From assembly GCF_963966145.1 (NCBI RefSeq), contig NC_091047.1, forward strand, positions 28,458,001 to 28,522,000: a stretch of 64,000 nucleotides of DNA, given 5' to 3'. Origin of the DNA: Tenebrio molitor. Lineage: Eukaryota; Arthropoda; Insecta; Coleoptera; Tenebrionidae. The position numbers and the translations under genes are program-made. A model generated the notes under the pieces. That model did no database searches, had not been told where the DNA came from, and worked only from the letters and a program-made list of their open reading frames with translations. This document shows, piece after piece, positions 10,771-22,152 of the stretch. The first letter of the stretch is position 1. Each line of letters starts with the position of its first letter.

Positions 10771-12500
10771 TTTTAATAATTATTTTTATTAATTTTAATT
10801 ATACAATGAAATACCTACTAATTTAGTTTTATTTCTACAGATATAATACTTAATATCCGTAATAAATAAAATGCGACAACTCTTGTACTTCGCTGTTGGT
10901 GTTCATGACATAAAGAGAATTTGTAAGATAAATTCGAATACTTTTTAATTATTTTCTTTTTTTGGTAAGATTCCAAATGTTAAAGTTCCGTTTATTTTAC
11001 TTAGCAAACATAACAAATTATTATGATTATTAAGTTTAATAAACGTAAATACACACTAAATGTCAAGAAATATGTCTGTAAAATAAACACTACAGTAAAT
11101 GCAAACTCTGGAAAGCCCTTTAAAATGGTCAACTACGAGACATAATAACTAACTCGCTTGTAAAGTTACATTAGTGTGTTTTACAGTGCGCATAAAATTT
11201 AGTACCCTATGAAGCTGACACTCATATTTTAAATTATGAAATTAAAACGTTTAATTAAAAAAATCTACGAGAATATCTGCTATTTTATTTCTTCTGATTA
11301 ATGTTTTGTTGCGAAATTTGTAAACATTTAATTTACCGACCAATAAAATAATTTGATACGATCCGCCAGTGCCTTTACTTATAGTGTAAGCTTCAGAATT
11401 TGTTCTATTAAAAAATTCATAAATGTCTTGTGTAAGTACTGTAGCGAATTTCATCAAAACGTAATGGAGAATAATGCGGCTTTGAAACGACAGAAAGAGG
11501 GCTCCTCTTTTAAATAATCGACTCAGTTACGTCTTCGAATACGACCTGAAAATAATTGAAGATCCATTTTCAAACATGATGTGAGCAGGATCACCTTTAC
11601 TCTCCGAGCTGAAAATATTATGCCGCTGGGGATTCTAATGTTACTGAAATCATAATGTAATCTCCGGTTTACTGTGTCTTGCAGACAAGAAAGTACAACA
11701 ACTGACAGAATTATGCCGTAATTTATGCCGTCGCAAATTTCAGTCATCCGAAAGTAACACGGTTAACAGGAACTATATTTTTTATGGAAAGGTGTTTTTA
11801 GCAAAATTAAATAGACATGGCTAGATTTGCTGTGTTTGGGTCGAGCCGACTAGACAATAGTTGTATCGGTGAGTGTACAAATCGTTTTACAGATTTACTC
11901 AATTTTCTACTTGCTGCACAAATGCAGAATAAATCAGCTCCGGAGTGAAAATATGTAGACACATATGGGTTTGTAGCTTTATCAGTAACTCGAATTTTTC
12001 TGGGTTTAAAAATGATTTAAACTATCACGATTCAAGGCGCAAGATAGTTTTCAAGGGACGAAAAAATTTGGCGTCCGTTGATAAGATAGTTGTAGCAATA
12101 ATTCTTACGGAATTAAGTTCTGATAAGTTTTTTGATATTTTTTGTAGTGAAACGAGTCTCGTTATGAACTCATGGCCAGTTGCATTATCCATCATCTTCG
12201 TTCCATCTGAGGTAACTCAACTATTAAGAAAATCAATATCTCTAGTCTCTTGATACTACACCAAAGTAACATCTCCAATATCTGTCTGGAGACATAAAGT
12301 GACTAACAAATGGCTTTTCGTTAAATATGTTGCACACGATTTAAATACTAAATAATTGGAAACATTGCATAGATATAATTTTAATTTTAGAAGTTGCTGA
12401 CTATTTCTGAAATTACATATTTAAAAAAAAAGTAAGTTCCAGATATGCACCAGAGTCACTCTGAAATATTTGAAATACAAGAAAATGATGAACGTTAGGC
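10771..12500. other. No recognised feature
   Basis: AT-rich sequence. Frames at 11251-11457, 11523-11747 (minus) and 11945-12253 (plus) show no motif, repeat or splice support. Confidence 0.35.
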
Positions 12501-12639
12501 GGATGAAACTTTAAAAGTGTTCAAAGTGATTCCTCCGATGTCGATCTCTTTTGTAGACGAATTTTCCACAGGTAAAACGCTTCAAGTCATTTACTTGCTG
12601 GAACTGACAAAATACTCTCTGATAACACAGGGGTCGAAA

Positions 12640-12722
12640 AGCAGTGATAGCTTATGTGGTTTTTCAATTTAAAAATAATCAGATATCTTACAGGGACAAA
12701 TCTGGGAGGTATGGTGGATGTC
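12640..12722 (-). pseudogene. Fossil mariner transposase fragment
   Basis: Minus-strand reading gives HPPYLPDLSL, then LFLN and KTT with stops between. This matches the classical mariner block HPPYSPDLxPxDxxLFPKLK that surrounds the third catalytic residue. Several stop codons break it and the flanks are not interpretable with confidence. It is older than the elements immediately to its right, judging by decay. Confidence 0.5.
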
Positions 12723-12885
12723 AGATCAACGTGATGGTTTTTTCTTTCAAACTGGTTATTATTAAATCCTCCACAGTCAGTTCTTCAACCACTTCTTCTT
12801 GGTAAAGCATTTTGTTTGTTGCGTACAAATGATTTTTTTTTAAATTTTGTTTCTAATTTTTTAATCAAATACTATATACAATATA

Positions 12886-13558
12886 CAGGTGTCTCAAAAA
12901 TGGCGCCCAATCTCCTAAGGGTCTTAAAGAATAGAGGTCGGGTAAGGTAAATCTCAATACAAAAGTTTGATCGGAACAATAGATTTTGTACAACGTTTTG
13001 TACAATATGCTGATTTCAATTTATTAACAAATTTTACAGATGAATTATAAATTTCTTTGTTGTTTTGATTTTTCCAAGACCTCTTCGAGTAGTGGAACAA
13101 CACAGAAGTTCTTCTTTTTAGACTAATGACCTACCAAAATACGCTAAAATAACAGCTGCAACACTGACCTCATAGAAGAATTGGTTTAGTTGATTGTGCA
13201 TACCAACCGATGTTGCCACATTTGCTTACTTTAAACTCTGTATAACTTGGAAACTAGCCAAAGGAAAAAAAAATTGACAACAAATTTTACTCTTCAAATA
13301 ACGGGTGACTATTAAAATTTTCACTTGGAGTTGGCTTTGAACGAGTTTTTATTTTTTCTGTTACTTTAGACACACACAAGAACGAACGACAAATGTCAGT
13401 CAGTACAATTGAATCATAGTTTTGAAATGTCAAACTTGTCAGTGTCTAAGGTGCAACGGAAAACAAAGAATGATCCATAGCCAACCCTAAGTGAAAATTT
13501 TAATAGTCACCCGTTATCTTAACCACTTACGAGATTGGGCGCCATTTTTGAGACACCC
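12886..13558. mobile_element. TA-flanked TIR element hosting a nested MITE
   Basis: Terminal repeats with GTGTCTCAAAAATGGCGCCC match over about 33 bp, with TA flanks at 12884-12885 and 13559-13560. The interior includes a complete smaller MITE (13301-13514) close to the right end. No transposase is recognised. Confidence 0.85.
13301..13514. mobile_element. Nested 214-bp MITE
   Basis: Inverted ends ACGGGTGACTATTAAAATTT extend about 34 bp with two mismatches. TA is present at 13299-13300 and 13515-13516. It lies wholly inside the element at 12886-13558, so it inserted later. Confidence 0.85.
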
Positions 13559-14153
13559 TATATGTATATAAAATTTAAAAAAATACAGGGTGGTCCCGAT
13601 ATAACCTGCCAAAAAAATTCTGGGTCATTAGAAGGATCTAACAAGTCCAAAAAACCCCCCTTCGTTAGGTCCAAAATAATGGGGATAAATTAACCCCTAT
13701 CCACACCCATTCGACGCTGCTGACCACAAAAATACGTACCTACTCAGGAATTAATTGTTGGTGTTTGTAAGGATGACAGTATCTAAGCAACATAGGTACC
13801 TGAATCGTTTCTGACAAATCTCAAATCTGACAAACTAAATCAAATTAATGACATTTATTGAAAACGCTGTACACTGTGTGCGTTAATTCACCAGCTTATT
13901 TAGGTACAAAAGCTGATTTTGTAGACTGAGATGAATGAGTAATAAATAAAGTGGTGTTCCTCAATGTGTAAATAAATGTAGAGGTAGTGTGTGCAAAATT
14001 GTGGAAGAACTGTGTAATAAGAGTATCGTCTTAGTTGTGATTAAATAGCCAAAATAATGTACTGAATAAATTTATTTACACTTTACATATTCGTACTTTC
14101 AACTCTAACTAGAATATCTACTAACTAATGAAAGGTAAACTAGACTAGAAAAA

Positions 14154-14381
14154 TTATTTTATAACAAATGTTTTGTGTGCCTTCCGTTGGCACATTTGAG
14201 TACGCTGGTACCAATTTTTATAAACAGAATTCGGCATTTCTGGGTTTTTACGAATCTGGTTTGCGGCGTCTGTTACGCGTTTCTGGAGTTGGCTTTTTGT
14301 ATTTATTTCAACTTCGTATACCAAATCTTTCGTGTGGTCCCAAAAATTAAAATCCAGAGGGGTTAAATGGAGGATGGGGGA
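14154..14381 (-). pseudogene. C-terminal part of an IS630/mariner-type transposase
   Basis: The reading SPILHLTPLDFNFWDHTKDL followed by VYEVEINTKSQLQKRVTDA and ANQIR matches the family block SPDLTPLDFFLWGYLKxLVY...VxxxxxLxxRIxxAxxxIR, which ends the catalytic domain. The first two catalytic Asp residues are absent, removed by the internal deletion. Confidence 0.8.
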
Positions 14382-14397
14382 CGCCATCGTATTGGAA

Positions 14398-14571
14398 TCA
14401 GTCAGAACCAATCTCACATAAATGCAGATGTAGCTCCACAAAAGTACAACGAGACGGAAGGACTCCTTCAGGAAAACGCTCGCCGTATGGTCGCCTTGCC
14501 GGTCTTGAATTACCACGTGTTTCGCCATAGAGTAAATGCAAATCGGCGTATTCTTGTTTTGTGAATTTCAT
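14398..14571 (-). pseudogene. N-terminal part of an IS630/mariner-type transposase
   Basis: It starts MKFTKQEYADLHLLYGETRG and continues with a (Y/G)ERFPEG-type stretch and LHLHLCEIGS. This matches the usual N-terminus of this insect family (YTxxEYADMLxIYGExRxNxRxAxxLYAERFPxRxxPxxxTFxxLxxRLxExGS). It ends about 17 bp from the start of the C-terminal piece, in another frame. Confidence 0.8.
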
Positions 14572-14930
14572 AACTTTTTGAAGGATTCGCAAATTTAAAA
14601 TTAAACTTGACAAATGTCATAGGTGTTGCAGGTACCGTTGCTAAAGAAATTGCAGCCAAGTAACCAGAATTACCTTTTTAAAACCGATTAACTCATTAGC
14701 GTACAGCAAATTTCGACCAAATTTTAAATTATTTTTATCTCGAAAACGAAAAGACTTTTATTAGAAACTTTTTTTGTGTATGAGTTCTACTCATCGTCAC
14801 CTACTACTGGATTTCTTCTGGCAGGTTATATCGGGACCACCCTGTATATTTAAAAAACAAAGTTTTTTTTTTACATTTTTCAACATTCGAAAAGTCTTTG
14901 TGAATTTAGAAATCTTAATTTTAATCATTC

Positions 14931-15029
14931 AGAGTAAAAGGCCTTTTTGTGCTTCGCCCAGTTGCCTACCTCGACTTGCTCTCGGTCTTCAATCTCTGGG
15001 CTTAGCACAAAAAGACTCACTTCTACTCT
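14931..15029. repeat. Hairpin repeat
   Basis: The arms AGAGTAAAAGGCCTTTTTGT and AAAAAGACTCACTTCTACTC (ending at 15029) pair imperfectly through a CTCGACTTGCTCTCGG centre. The right flank, read inward, has GTATATCATTAAGAGTA, like the ends of the other hairpins. Confidence 0.65.
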
Positions 15030-15045
15030 TAATGATATACTCGTA

Positions 15046-16737
15046 ATCCACTATTCTGTGCTGATTTCGACGATGCAGGCACATGAAATCGCTCAAGTTC
15101 GTAAGCGTGGCAGAAAAAACTGAAACTTGCGTCTTGTCACGTAAACATTACATCAGGAAAAATACGTTCAAATTTTAAATGGACAATAGATACACAATAC
15201 AATACACAATAGAAATTACAATACTTTTGTGCGCTCCCGTCTTACTCGTACCACGATTTTTAAATTTAAGAACTTCATGCGAACACCTATTTGAAACAGT
15301 AATTTTCAAAAACTGTAAAGAGTTCTCAACTCGATAAAGTCAGTAAAGCAAAACTTTCTTAATTAAAAGAAAATCTTGTTTAATGGAAATTTAGAATATA
15401 GAAATTTCCAAACATCATCCATATCCATATTAAATGAGTGGATTTGCAACCAGAACAGTTTGTCATTTTCCAACTTTGAAGACGATTGAAATGGTTATAA
15501 TGAAACGGCAATTTTATAAGTTTTTAAGTGAGACTTGAATCACGGAACTGAAGTGGAGTAATCTATAAAATTTGTAGAAATTATTCTTGATTCAAAAAAA
15601 TTAACCATCTAGAGTTTTATCAAAACAGCTTTTAGAATAATGTATTTTCAAAATATAACTATCTATAATAATGTGAAGTGCTCCAATGGCACGATCGGGA
15701 TAACTTACTATGGAATTAAAAAATTAATCTATCCTTCAAGAATTATAAAGCTGGGAAACAGACGCATTTTTTAGAGTATTTTTTTTAAACTTGTCAGCTT
15801 TGAATAATTTAGAGACTTCTGACTGGCTATGACCCGCCTCGTCACCTTCAATAAAACTCAGGTTTAACTTTAATTAGAGTGAAGTTTAATCGCAGTTGCT
15901 GTTTCGGTGAAACATCCTTTATAATTTCCGAACCGTAATATCAACATCAGAACCGTCAAATGCATTTAGAAACTCCTGACTACTCCAATCTAATTTAACC
16001 CATCCTGATTGTGGCGCGGTGAGTATCTTGTTTTACAAGAAAATTAATAATGAAGCATAATAAGACTTCAGCAAATTATCGCCTCATCACAATGAACAAG
16101 TCGGGGACTGCGATTTATGGTTGCTTAATTTTCAATTTCTCCGATAATATTCCTTACCCTTCTCAATCCGGAGGCTTGTCAGTGTGTGTGCCATAAAAGA
16201 TTCATCGAATTCTGGCGCCATAAATAATTCATGAGTCGGGATGAGTTTAGAAATTTTTCATTTCAATAGCACATCCGAATTTATAGTTTCACCATTCCGG
16301 TAGGTAGGAGTCACTGTTGCGATAGTGTTTTGTAAACAACGTCTAAATCGATAAATTAGCGATCCTGCCGAAGGTTCGCAGGATACAGCGGCAATTTATC
16401 CAACTCTCAAAGTCAACTAAACCAGAGGATTTTCTGTAATCCCTTCGTTAAATTGCATAAGCAGATTTTAATTGAGTCGAAATCGGCGAACATTGAGGTT
16501 TACAAAAAAAAATACTGCGCTTTTCATTATTGTGACAGAACCATTTGTTTTATATTTCATGGGAAACGTATCCAATTACTATTGAAGAGGTTTAAGAAAC
16601 AGTTAAGAGAGATGCTAATGTTCTTTAATCCTTTGCAGTTGGATTCTCAGAAAAACATACAATTTATAAATCTTTTCACTTTAACGTGCTCAAATGTGCC
16701 AGATGAAAGGGTAAAAACTACAAAAACAATTTTTTAT
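15046..16737. other. No recognised feature
   Basis: AT-rich, with no terminal inverted repeats and no recognisable frame. An open plus frame at 16453-16758 runs into the MITE at 16738, and its last codons come from that repeat. Confidence 0.4.
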
Positions 16738-17013
16738 ATAATTGATTCAAAAAATTGAAATTCACGCATAGTTATCTGTGCATGAAGTGGGTCATTTTCT
16801 TACGTGTCTTTCTTTTTACATTGTTAGTAAGATCGAAACCATAGAAACCATACAAAACAGTGTGTGAAATGCAATTTCACGCATACGACTATTTCTGTTT
16901 TTCATTTCACGCACTGTTTTTTATTAGTTACCTAGCAACATGGTCACTGCATTGAAACTTCAGAGTTCCTTCAAAAATTTGAACTTTTAATTTCAATTTT
17001 TTGAATCAATTAT
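16738..17013. mobile_element. MITE-like repeat, one of two copies
   Basis: Perfect 25-bp inverted ends begin ATAATTGATTCAAAAAATTG. The interior holds a small stem (AACAGTGTGTGAAATG with CATTTCACGCACTGTT). It travels with the adjoining hairpin (17035-17139) as a block of about 420 bp found again, inverted and nearly identical, at about 42049-42470. Confidence 0.8.
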
Positions 17014-17034
17014 AGAAAAAATATTGTTTATATT

Positions 17035-17139
17035 TCGTGCGCGAAGATGTTTTTGTGCATTCAAAGGCTTATACTGCCTCGACCTTCGTCTCGGCGTAAA
17101 AGACCTTTTCATGCACAAAAAACACTCTCTTCGCGCACT
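17035..17139. repeat. Hairpin repeat, partner of the copy at 42 kb
   Basis: Imperfect arms GTGCGCGAAGATGTTTTTGT and AACACTCTCTTCGCGCAC enclose a centre with CTCGACCTTCGTCTCGGCG. The right flank read inward gives AAATAGTTATTTTTATATTA, similar to the ends of the other hairpins. Confidence 0.75.
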
Positions 17140-17193
17140 TAATATAAAAATAACTATTTTGTATCATCATTTATTATTTTTTTTTACTGCGTA

Positions 17194-17405
17194 CAAGGTG
17201 ATTCACGAATAGTGTTTCATTTAGCACCTTTATTTCTGCAATATAATTTACTTTCTCATAGAATACTTCGCTGTTTTTCAATCTAAATGCAATTTTGTGA
17301 TCATAGTAATCCGATTTCAGAAAAATGAAACAATAATGTCAATCAAATGTGTCAAAATAATTATATTTTTGTAAATAAATCAGACACTATTCGTGAATCA
17401 CCCTG
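17194..17405. mobile_element. 212-bp MITE, TA-flanked
   Basis: Inverted ends CAAGGTGATTCACGAATAGT (left) and CAGGGTGATTCACGAATAGT (right, read inward) differ by one base. TA flanks at 17192-17193 and 17406-17407. Non-coding. Confidence 0.85.
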
Positions 17406-17592
17406 TATGCACTAAAAAAATTAAAAAAAAAATTAGAATAGAAAGTGAATACATATTTACAAAATATGAGAATAATATATGCACTAAGAAATAAAAAAAT
17501 GTATTTCGCATAAATTCTATTTTGTAACAAAATGGCCCATAGGGGACGCTGTCCAACGACACATTCCCCACCGCCTGCTCTGATATCGCCAT
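17398..17592 (-). CDS. Candidate translation start or first exon, unrecognised
   Basis: The context ACCAAGATGGCGATATC is a strong start context that also matches the YY1-type AAGATGGCG motif often found at 5' ends of housekeeping genes. The frame reads MAISEQAVGNVSLDSVPYGP, then FCYKIEF, before drifting into hydrophobic AT-rich sequence and ending inside the MITE at 17194-17405. The first 35 or so residues look coding; the rest probably does not. It may be a truncated first exon or retrocopy. I do not recognise the protein. Confidence 0.25.
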   Translation of the reverse strand: MAISEQAVGNVSLDSVPYGPFCYKIEFMRNTFFYFLVHILFSYFVNMYSLSILIFFLIFLVHTG

Positions 17593-17937
17593 CTTGGTTG
17601 CGCTCTTTTTCGTCTGGGCTTTCAAAGAGACTACCCGTGGCAGTTTTGTAATTTAACATACCTACAAAGTATCAAGTGTTGTATTACGAGTAGTTTTTCA
17701 ATAAACTCCTTCAAATTGTTACACTTGTTACAATTTCAATATTAGGTAGGTATCTTTATCATTCATTCAATTCACCTCTCATTTTTCAAATATTAACCAA
17801 TAAAATAGCAGACATTTACTTTCGTAGCCTAGCCACAGCAAATTCCAAATAAAAACACAATTTTACACATTTGTTACCATGGTTTCAAAAAATTGGACCG
17901 AATATTCCCACTCGTGGAAATTGTATCGGTAATACCA

Positions 17938-18153
17938 CTAGTGATCCCAGCGATAATTTTTAACAAATGAATGCAGCCTTGAGAATTGCTTCCAAATGGA
18001 CTCACGTGTCTTTTTTGAGTTGTTGGAAACATTTTCTTCGATTTCTGCGTTAATTTCTTCTTCCGATTTGCTGCCAAATTGCCAAAGTTGGTTCATGGAA
18101 TACAACTCGTAGTCCAAATTATGTAGACTATTTTTCAAACTGGTTTCACTCAT
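17938..18153 (-). pseudogene. Unrecognised acidic/basic ORF, repeat-associated
   Basis: A 71-codon frame reads MSETSLKNSLHNLDYELYSM and later EEEINAEIEENVSNNSKKTR followed by ESIWKQFSRL. The SKKTRxSxWKQF stretch loosely recalls the N-terminal helical domain of Crypton-like tyrosine-recombinase proteins, but this is a weak impression. Its 5' end lies in the left arm of the hairpin at 18098-18276, so it may be part of that repeat. Confidence 0.3.
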
Positions 18154-18276
18154 TCAATTGTGTTTGGGAATCTCACTCGTGCTGACCCACTCGTGGATTC
18201 ATTCCCAAACACAATTGATAATTCGTGACCAGTTTGAAAAACAATCGACATAAGTTGGACTACTTGTGGTATTATA
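18098..18276. repeat. Long hairpin repeat, about 85-bp arms
   Basis: The left arm (GGAATACAACTCGTAGTCC through CAATTGTGTTTGGGAA) is inverted on the right (TTCCCAAACACAATTG through GGACTACTTGTGGTATTA). CACTCGTG motifs sit near the turn. Its ends match those of the smaller hairpin at 18462-18542, so the two form a family. Confidence 0.75.
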
Positions 18277-18461
18277 AATGACTATTCCACTAGTGGTCGA
18301 GGTGAATATTTTAAAGAAACCTTGATTATTATTTTTATTCAAGGAAATTATTACTTTCTTACGAAGTTAACTGAACAATGAAATCATGTGTAACGCAGAT
18401 TTGCGAACTAGCTTTGAAAATTTTTATTTTAATCATTGATTTGGTTCATTGAATAGTCTGT

Positions 18462-18542
18462 TGAATACAACTCGTAGTCAAAGATAATAGAATATTTTTC
18501 CACAAAAATATTCGACAATCTTTGACTACTCGTGGTATTATA
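18462..18542. repeat. Hairpin repeat, short relative of 18098-18276
   Basis: Arms GAATACAACTCGTAGTCAAA and TTTGACTACTCGTGGTATTA pair through AATATTTTT/AAAAATATT, with a turn of about 4 nt. The ends are shared with the larger neighbour. Confidence 0.75.
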
Positions 18543-18604
18543 ACTGAATATTTAATCAAAAAGTTAGTCACTATGATGAAATAGTAATTAAATTTGATTG
18601 CCCA

Positions 18605-18858
18605 ATGGAAGAAGAAGTTATTTTAAAATTTAAAAATAATTGTATGGGAATCAACGAGCCTATTACATATCTCGATCTATTTTACTTTATCCGTAAAGGA
18701 TATATGAGAATATATAAGGAAGAAGAGGAAAAACATACAGAAATAATGCCTTTTATATATAAGTAACATAAGTTATTTGTGGACATGATTGGAAACATTT
18801 ATCAATTGAAGGAATTTATAAACATGGAGATGTTTTTACTCTTGTAATGGGATCATAA
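18605..18858 (+). pseudogene. Small broken ORF pair, unrecognised
   Basis: The first frame (18605-18766) reads MEEEVILKFKNNCMGINEPI, then TYLDLFYFIRKGYMRIYKEE and a stop. A second, shifted frame (18778-18858) reads CGHDWKHLSIEGIYKHGDVF and TLVMGS, then a stop. Both look protein-like against the AT-rich surroundings and could be one frameshifted product. I do not recognise it. It lies next to hairpin repeats and may be mobile-element derived. Confidence 0.3.
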
Positions 18859-19721
18859 ATAATTAATTTTCTATTGAATAAATTCTTAAAATTTATTATT
18901 TTTGCTCTTTACTTGAAATATTATATTTTTAAATGACCTTAATTTTCTGGAGTGTATACCGTTTAAGCATACACCAAATTTTCCTATTCACATAATTCTT
19001 TTAAATATAAAATGTATCTGCTTCATCTATTTTTGACATACGAGTACATAGTTCTATATGCTAATTCTTTATTGTTACTATAACAGGGTAAAATCGCATA
19101 CCTATAATCCTAATTTATTAATAAATACAATTTTTACATCCATTTTCTTTTAAAATCGTGGTCTAGATGAGTTTGAGATGAGAATATCTGCTTTTTAAAT
19201 ATACCTTTAAAATTAGGACAAAATGACTAAAAACACAAAGTGTTCTGAAGGGGCCTTACTACTACGTCCACTGATAGAATGCAGTTTTTTAAATATCCTT
19301 AGATAACAAAAACCCCAAACTATAACATTGAAATATTAACAAAGTATCATAGATTGTGTTGGTAGCATCTTGAAACATTCGCGCCACTGATTCTCATTGG
19401 TTGTGATGAAACCCACGCGAAAAAAAATTATTTGACATTTCAAATTTGAAACTGTCAGTGCTGTCAAGTGGTTTAAGCATTTAGATTTGCGATTTTTCAT
19501 CTTTAGAACTTTGGTTTGCTTTTCTCTAGTTTTGAAAATCATTAATTTTGATCGTGTTCCTGTTTTGATCTGTTCCGATGCGATTTTTTGTTGATTTTTT
19601 TGAATTTGTGAAGTGAGTGCGTGCCTCAAGAATCTAACATAATGAACACATCGAAAATGATACAGAGGTAATTTTTGTTCATGCATTAAATGTTAAATAT
19701 TAATCTCTTGTTTGTGTTTAG
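18859..19721. other. No recognised feature
   Basis: AT-rich. A minus-strand frame at 19336-19686 is open for 116 codons, but it is low-complexity, Lys-rich and without motif support. Confidence 0.35.
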
Positions 19722-19846
19722 CCATTTCCGAAAAAAGCTGGATATTTTAATTTCATTAGCCAGCTTTTTTCAGAAATTCGAAAATGTATTGTGGGTTGCA
19801 TTTTTAATTCCGTCGGGGACATTATCACTCGTGAAATATCCTGTAA
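19722..19846. repeat. Hairpin plus orphan element end
   Basis: The stem CATTTCCGAAAAAAGCTGG with CCAGCTTTTTTCAGAAATTC (19722-19780) is followed by an end that reads inward from the right TATTTCACGAGTGATAATGT and then CCACAATACATTTTCG. The same end occurs at 52325-52385 and 57921-58005. The matching opposite end of this copy was not found. Confidence 0.55.
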
Positions 19847-22152
19847 TAATAAAACCTAATATATTACTCCTACTATACTGAAGTTTTCTTTCGTCTTTCC
19901 TAAGTGCAAACATGCAGAACAATAATAAAACATCACGTGTAAACCTACTCTTTCGATTTTTTTAAATTTCGCGCCGGATCTATTTGTTGTAGCGTAGAAT
20001 GATTTTTTTTAGTAACATTTATGTCAAGCAATCTATGAGTGGACAGAGTTTAGTAGTTATATTTTTTTATTTTGTTTTATATTGTTTCGTATGTTATCAT
20101 TTTCTTACATCTATTCATTTATTTTATAGAAAAGTTCTGCAATTTACTTCAAAATGTTAAATGAATACATAGTTAGATACTGTTTGAAAAATTATTTTTT
20201 TCTCTTTTTCAAAACTCAAAAAATTCACAAAAGATGTACTTTTGAAAAATATCTTCATCGTTGACATAACATTTATTGCATTGCATATGCCTTTTATGTC
20301 TTTGCGAAGTCTATGTAGATCTTTCTTACATATGTATTTTTTTATTTTCACTTCTGTACTTAAAGACTCTCATTTTCTTATCTTTGTCTTTTTTCATGTT
20401 CAGGAGAACCTTTGAGGTCAAACTGATACGCAATAATCTAATATCCTCTAAAAGCCCTTGGATACGGTTGCATTTTATCGAATTTCAATTTCTGCTCGGC
20501 TGCATTAAATTGCAGAGGCGCTCTTAATTGTCTGAAAAGGGGTTAAACCGTGCACCTCGCCTCGGCCAGGAATCAATTACAGTTCCTCTTTCTTGCTTCC
20601 ATATTCACCCATCCGGCAACCAGGTTTACTATTCGCTCTAAAATCCTGAAGGATATTCCCTGCGAGGTTTCCATTCTCGCCACCACGAAAGCTCTGAAAG
20701 TTGGCAAGATTGAGCGAGATCGGTTTCGAAACGTGCATACATATATCTAATCTGAACTTGGATAATCTACACCTGGCTAAATTTAGCGTGTCTAATTAAA
20801 CATGGCGATTAACGTGGAACATTCCAAGCAGTGACCTTGCCGCCGTCACCGGAACTTGTCCAATAATGACTTGAGTTAGCACGCGAATTGCCAACTTTAA
20901 GGGGAACATACACCCGAATAATTATTAATGTTCGGAAACTAGCTAGAGATTTATTCGCTGCATCACAGTCGTCGAGCAGGAACAACGACGAATACATTAG
21001 TATGATTAAATCCGTTACTTCCAATTTCAAACAATCATTCTCTTGATCCCTTCGATGATTTATCACCCGCCAAGTTCCGAATCCAATAGCCCTAAGAGGA
21101 TCGAAACGAAAAAAGTAACGATCTAATCGACAGTGGCGTCACAGGAGCGGAAGGACAGGTGAGAAATTTCAATTAATTTCGATTATAAATCATTTCATTT
21201 GGCGAAATTGTTGCAGGCAATTGGGGAAATTAATCAAAACACTGATGTTATTTTTCGGTGTAATTTTCACACTAATTACCCAAGAAATAGTTTTAATTAT
21301 TCTCTTAACTCTGCTTATGCTTCCAGTTTCAACAGTCGTAATAAAAAGTCAACAGAGAATTAATGAGAGCTTCTGGGACCGCCTCCTACCACTCCAACGA
21401 ATTAGCGCCCACCGCGTTCGAAATCGTTACTAATTCTTGTTTAGAAATTCGTTTTCTTTGCATTTTGTTGGCACAACTACTAATCTTTTTTTTACCATGT
21501 ACTTAAATTTTATTTTAGCGTTTTGACAACTAGTACCCCCGTATTGTAAAAATTTGATTTTGGAAAACTTGTTCATCCATATAACCGGAATCGGACCTTT
21601 CTAAATTTTATCTTGCGTAGATTATGATTTGTAGATTTTTTTTTAATACAAACACAAACGCTACAGTTAACGGAAGAAGAAAGAAATGAGGGGTAATGTC
21701 AAGAAGAACTGTGTGATATTATATCTCACTGGTGTAATAAAGAGAGTTCAAAACAATTTGGGGTTAAGTGGCTTGGCGTAGTTGAACCAGCTGTCAAATC
21801 ATACAAGTATGTCAAGCGTCATTGATTATTCAGCGATCAAGTAGTAGTACGAATTATTTCTTTAGCAAATACACCTCGTTTTAGAACTAACCAACGAGAG
21901 TTTTCCTAATTATCTTAGTGCTATGTGATGGTTTAGATTTTAAAAGTAAAGTAATGATTTAATTATCTAAGGCCCAGTTTACAGAAGCGAAATTAAATTA
22001 ATTGTAATCAAATGCAAGATTAATTGAACACGTGATTAGATTGAACCAATCGAAGTTTTGGATTCATGGGGTAATCGCACATTAAAATTTAATTCGTATT
22101 ATATCTTTAATTCTCTTTTTATAAACTGGCCCTATGTGATTGTCTAAAAGAA
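19847..22152. other. No gene recognised; less AT-rich block at 20.4-21.4 kb
   Basis: No repeats or coding motifs seen. The block at about 20400-21430 is less AT-rich than its surroundings and has no inverted ends, so it could be conserved non-coding DNA. That is a guess from composition only. Confidence 0.3.

Larger units (their letters stand above)
13586..14844 (-). mobile_element. Internally deleted IS630/mariner-type element, 1.26 kb
   Basis: Perfect 25-bp TIRs begin CAGGGTGGTCCCGATATAAC, with TA flanks at 13584-13585 and 14845-14846. The minus strand carries both an N-terminal and a C-terminal transposase piece placed almost edge to edge (14571-14398 and 14381-14154), so the catalytic middle was deleted. 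The perfect TIRs suggest fairly recent mobilisation in trans. Confidence 0.9.

Noticed and set aside
19336..19686. 116-codon minus frame
   Set aside because: Low-complexity Lys/Gln-rich translation of AT-rich DNA without motif support.
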